From Alligator mississippiensis (taxonomy: Eukaryota; Chordata; Crocodylia; Alligatoridae): DNA of 64,000 nt. The position numbers and the translations under genes were made by a program. Positions within the stretch are counted from its first letter, which is position 1; every line of letters begins with the position of its first letter. The stretch lies in the NCBI RefSeq assembly GCF_030867095.1, contig NC_081824.1, positions 123,698,162 through 123,762,161 of the forward strand, read 5' to 3'. Below are positions 61,534 through 64,000 of this stretch, in pieces. A model generated the notes under the pieces. The model saw only the letters and a list, made by a program, of their open reading frames with translations. It ran no database searches and was not told where the DNA came from.

Positions 61534-61547
61534 GGGGGGGGGGGGGG
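61534..61547. repeat. Poly-G tract (14 G)
   Basis: An uninterrupted run of 14 guanines in otherwise ordinary intergenic sequence. Confidence 0.95.
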
Positions 61548-63077
61548 AAGAAGATCCTATAACAAGCCAACAATTGCATTTGTTTTGCTTGATAATGATG
61601 ATAAAACATATACACGGAGATGACCTTACTTGGTTATGGAAATCATTTCACAATCACTGACTCCTTTTATTCACTTCCAGTCCTTATTTTACCCTTAGGA
61701 TTGATGGCCTCTGCCAGACACAACACAGCTTAAATGCCAACCTAACACATGCCTGATCACATTTTGTGACACACTGTGTTTGTTATCTCCTCTCCTTAAT
61801 ACAGCTGTCAGGGCCAAAACAGCTCTCAATTTTACTGGTGAAGCTGCATTTTAACCATTGCATTCTAAAGAATGGACTTGGGGAGAGAGAATTTCTAAAA
61901 GCACATTGAATTATCCTTGTTTTTGTCAAGTAAACATCAAAAAAATAATAACCCAGAGTCTCTTCACAATAGATCCTAGGAACTAGTTCCAATGAGGGCA
62001 TAGCATGATTAAAAAAACAGAAATGAACTGCCAGGCTTCAAAGTTAGTCCAGCTCATCCATCTCTCTCTCTCCTTCTTCAGTGAAGGAAGGCTTAAAGCT
62101 CTACATGTAGGAAAAATATTATTATTGAGTCAAGTAATTGTGAAACTGGCCATCTGCCCCAGCCAGACTGCTACAGTACTTGTATATTAATGTTCAGATT
62201 TTAGCAGCGAGTAATGAATGTCACTCTTTACTTTCTTCATGCACTGTTGAATTGTGTTTATGCTCGCTCTTGCTGGCAACAAATGATTAAACGGATAAAG
62301 CCATGGGTCTTTTATTTCTAACCATTAACCTATCTGTTAATAAAACACAACCTATGTCATCCATATGGACTCTCTAGAGCGGAGTCATATTAAAAACAGG
62401 ATCTGAATACTGGAAAAGATGCCATGGCTTTTTTCTCCCTTCATTTTGAATTTTGGGCAATATCTTCCTATAAGGAAAACCTGAGTTTAAAGGTTTTGTC
62501 CTGTGGGACCTAAGCAAGGGTTGGGTGAGGAAAACAGCTTGTGGATGGTTTGATTATGGCTAATACTGTAATATGGAGGATAGAAGTGATCATGATCCAC
62601 AAACTGCAATGGGTAGCAGTTCTGTGCTGTTCACATAGTAATGTATCCCTGATATTCCTAAAGCCAGTAGCATAACTGTGAAGGGTGGGGGTGTGATCAG
62701 GGCATCAACCCTGAATGCTGACTGAGACACACCACAATAGTGGCAGCTGCCACTGCTGCTACTGCTACCACCCGAAGGACAGAAACTGCTTGTTATACCT
62801 CGGCCTAAAACTGCCCATATATTCCCCCTCCATAAAATTCTTTGCAATGGACTATGGACAGCGCACAAAGGGTATGTAGAGTCTTGCTTTGCCTACCCTC
62901 AGGGACAAACAGGTTGCATATATCTGACTTGTATGCTGACAGGGTGACAGGAATCCTCCATCTCACATGAATCTGTTCTACCAGCTGCCTTTCCTTCAAG
63001 GTACTTTACCTTCAATGAGAGTTGTGATAGAAATCACCAAAATTACTTTGCAGATGTTAAGCTTCAAAACACCTGTG

Positions 63078-63200
63078 TGAGGTATCATCACATGCATCTT
63101 ATGATAGAGGAGAAAACTGAGACACAGGGTGGCTGTGATATTATCTGCACAAGGTCACTGGGAGAAGTGGAAAGTAAAACCTGGAGTGCTGCACTCTCCA
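63078..63200 (-). repeat. Possible MIR-like SINE remnant
   Basis: The plus strand reads gatagaggagaaaactgaga, then cacagggtggctgtgatatt and caaggtcactgggagaag. This is the wording of the conserved MIR 3' portion (gaggaaactgaggcacag...caaggtcac). The remnant is old and partial. Confidence 0.45.
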
Positions 63201-64000
63201 TATTCTTCCTACATTTTATGGCAATAAGCAGCATAAGCGAGTATTATCAGGGTCTTGGTGAATGCTTCTAGTACAATTTGCCGAGTGTCCTCATGCACCA
63301 ATAACCTACCAATGTGCATCCCAGTCTGACTCATTCCAGTTAATTTAAACACATACAATTTAAATCATTTAAATTCGGGGGGATAGGGACATAGTCTCTT
63401 GCTATATGTCTGTGGGGCAGAGCTGTACTGCTACCCAATGCATCCACAGGTGGTGGATAGTGGCATGACCTTCAGAGAAGGTTACCTGTGAAATAAGCAG
63501 GGGGAACTCTGATGAATAAGCAGTTGCAGACCGAGAAGCGGCAGCACCACCAGGATGTGGTGAGAACAGCAGATGGCAATGGTTTCCCTCCTGAAAAGCC
63601 ATATGCATCCTTTGACAGTGCTGTGACATGGCAAATACAGGTTGCCACTATAAGAAGCCTGCCTAGCCACCAGCCATGGGCCTACAAGTCCTCGACGGTG
63701 GAGCAGGTGGAAGAAGATACTAGAATCTCAGCAGCTGCAAAGGCAAATGAAGGCTGCAGTGGAGTGAGACCCCCAGTTGTCTCGGTCTTCTTGCCGTTGG
63801 ATCATGGTCCCATTCTGTCAAGAGCCATGTAGAAGCTGATGTACAGCAGCTTTACAAAACAAAAGAAGCCACACACAGGCATCTTCATTCCTCAAGCCCT
63901 TTGGCAACCAGCTAATGACAATGGGAGCAGGATTGTGAGGTCTGGAAGCTCCTAGTCATGAATTGGCATGAAGGTGGCAGTCATAAGAAGGTCGTCTAGC

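Larger units (their letters stand above)
31369..64000. other. Intergenic region downstream of AIG1
   Basis: Apart from the repeats, tRNA-like locus and possible distal poly(A) signal listed separately, I see no protein-coding exon. I looked for minus-strand exons of ADAT2, the expected neighbour, and for its conserved HAE and PCxxC deaminase motifs, and found none. Stretches without any recognised feature include 31400-32380, 37560-38700, 39200-40380, 42480-43600, 48450-52260, 53290-55440, 56190-57450 and 57490-60870. The segment 63480-63835 holds a 106-codon open frame with no recognised similarity. Confidence 0.6.

Noticed and set aside
31369..64000. ADAT2 gene expected downstream of AIG1 by human synteny
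   Set aside because: No minus-strand exon with the deaminase HAE or PCxxC motifs was seen. It probably lies beyond 64 kb.

Overview
This is vertebrate nuclear DNA, mostly intronic and intergenic, carrying the 3' part of one recognisable protein-coding gene, AIG1 (androgen-induced gene 1, an ER-type multipass membrane hydrolase), on the + strand. The repeats are many CR1 LINE fragments with the typical octamer-like tail, a second LINE family with a C-terminal zinc-finger-like motif, non-autonomous hAT and pogo-like DNA elements, short terminal-inverted-repeat elements, and no L1 or Alu. This points to a sauropsid, most likely a crocodilian, less likely a turtle. That assignment is an inference from repeat content and from AIG1 divergence.

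Layout. 1-8347: AIG1 intron, with one copy of a ~460-bp interspersed repeat at 5723-6183. 8348-8463: AIG1 coding exon starting at the codon for the presumed catalytic histidine. 8464-24686: a 16.2-kb intron holding a degraded LINE reverse transcriptase (about 10.4 kb), a cluster of three perfect hairpins (13.63-13.78 kb), two terminal-inverted-repeat elements, a LINE with a classic 5' inversion (17.0-18.6 kb), a CR1-like LINE end (18.6-19.2 kb) and an hAT element with a perfect 8-bp target duplication (22.3 kb). 24687-24850: AIG1 penultimate exon. 24851-29003: a 4.2-kb intron with two pogo-like elements and an 82-bp alternating purine-pyrimidine tract. 29004-29041: last AIG1 coding segment, followed by a 3' UTR with polyadenylation signals. 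The three exons join in frame and encode the last 105 residues, ending in a KxKxx ER-retrieval motif. The encoded end falls at residue 238 if numbered as human AIG1.

31.4-64 kb: intergenic. It holds CR1 copies (including a head-to-head pair at 32.8-33.6 kb and a 1-kb copy with RT motifs at 52.3-53.3 kb), several terminal-inverted-repeat and hAT elements, microsatellites, and one tRNA-Leu(UAA) gene or retro-copy at 45542-45624 whose Pol III terminator is fused to a 5'-truncated CR1. I found no second protein-coding gene. ADAT2, the neighbour expected from human synteny, was not seen.

The most notable observations are the tRNA-Leu/CR1 junction, the twin-priming-type inverted LINE, the hairpin triplet, and the set of diverged elements sharing GGGC-n-GTCTACACATG-type ends.
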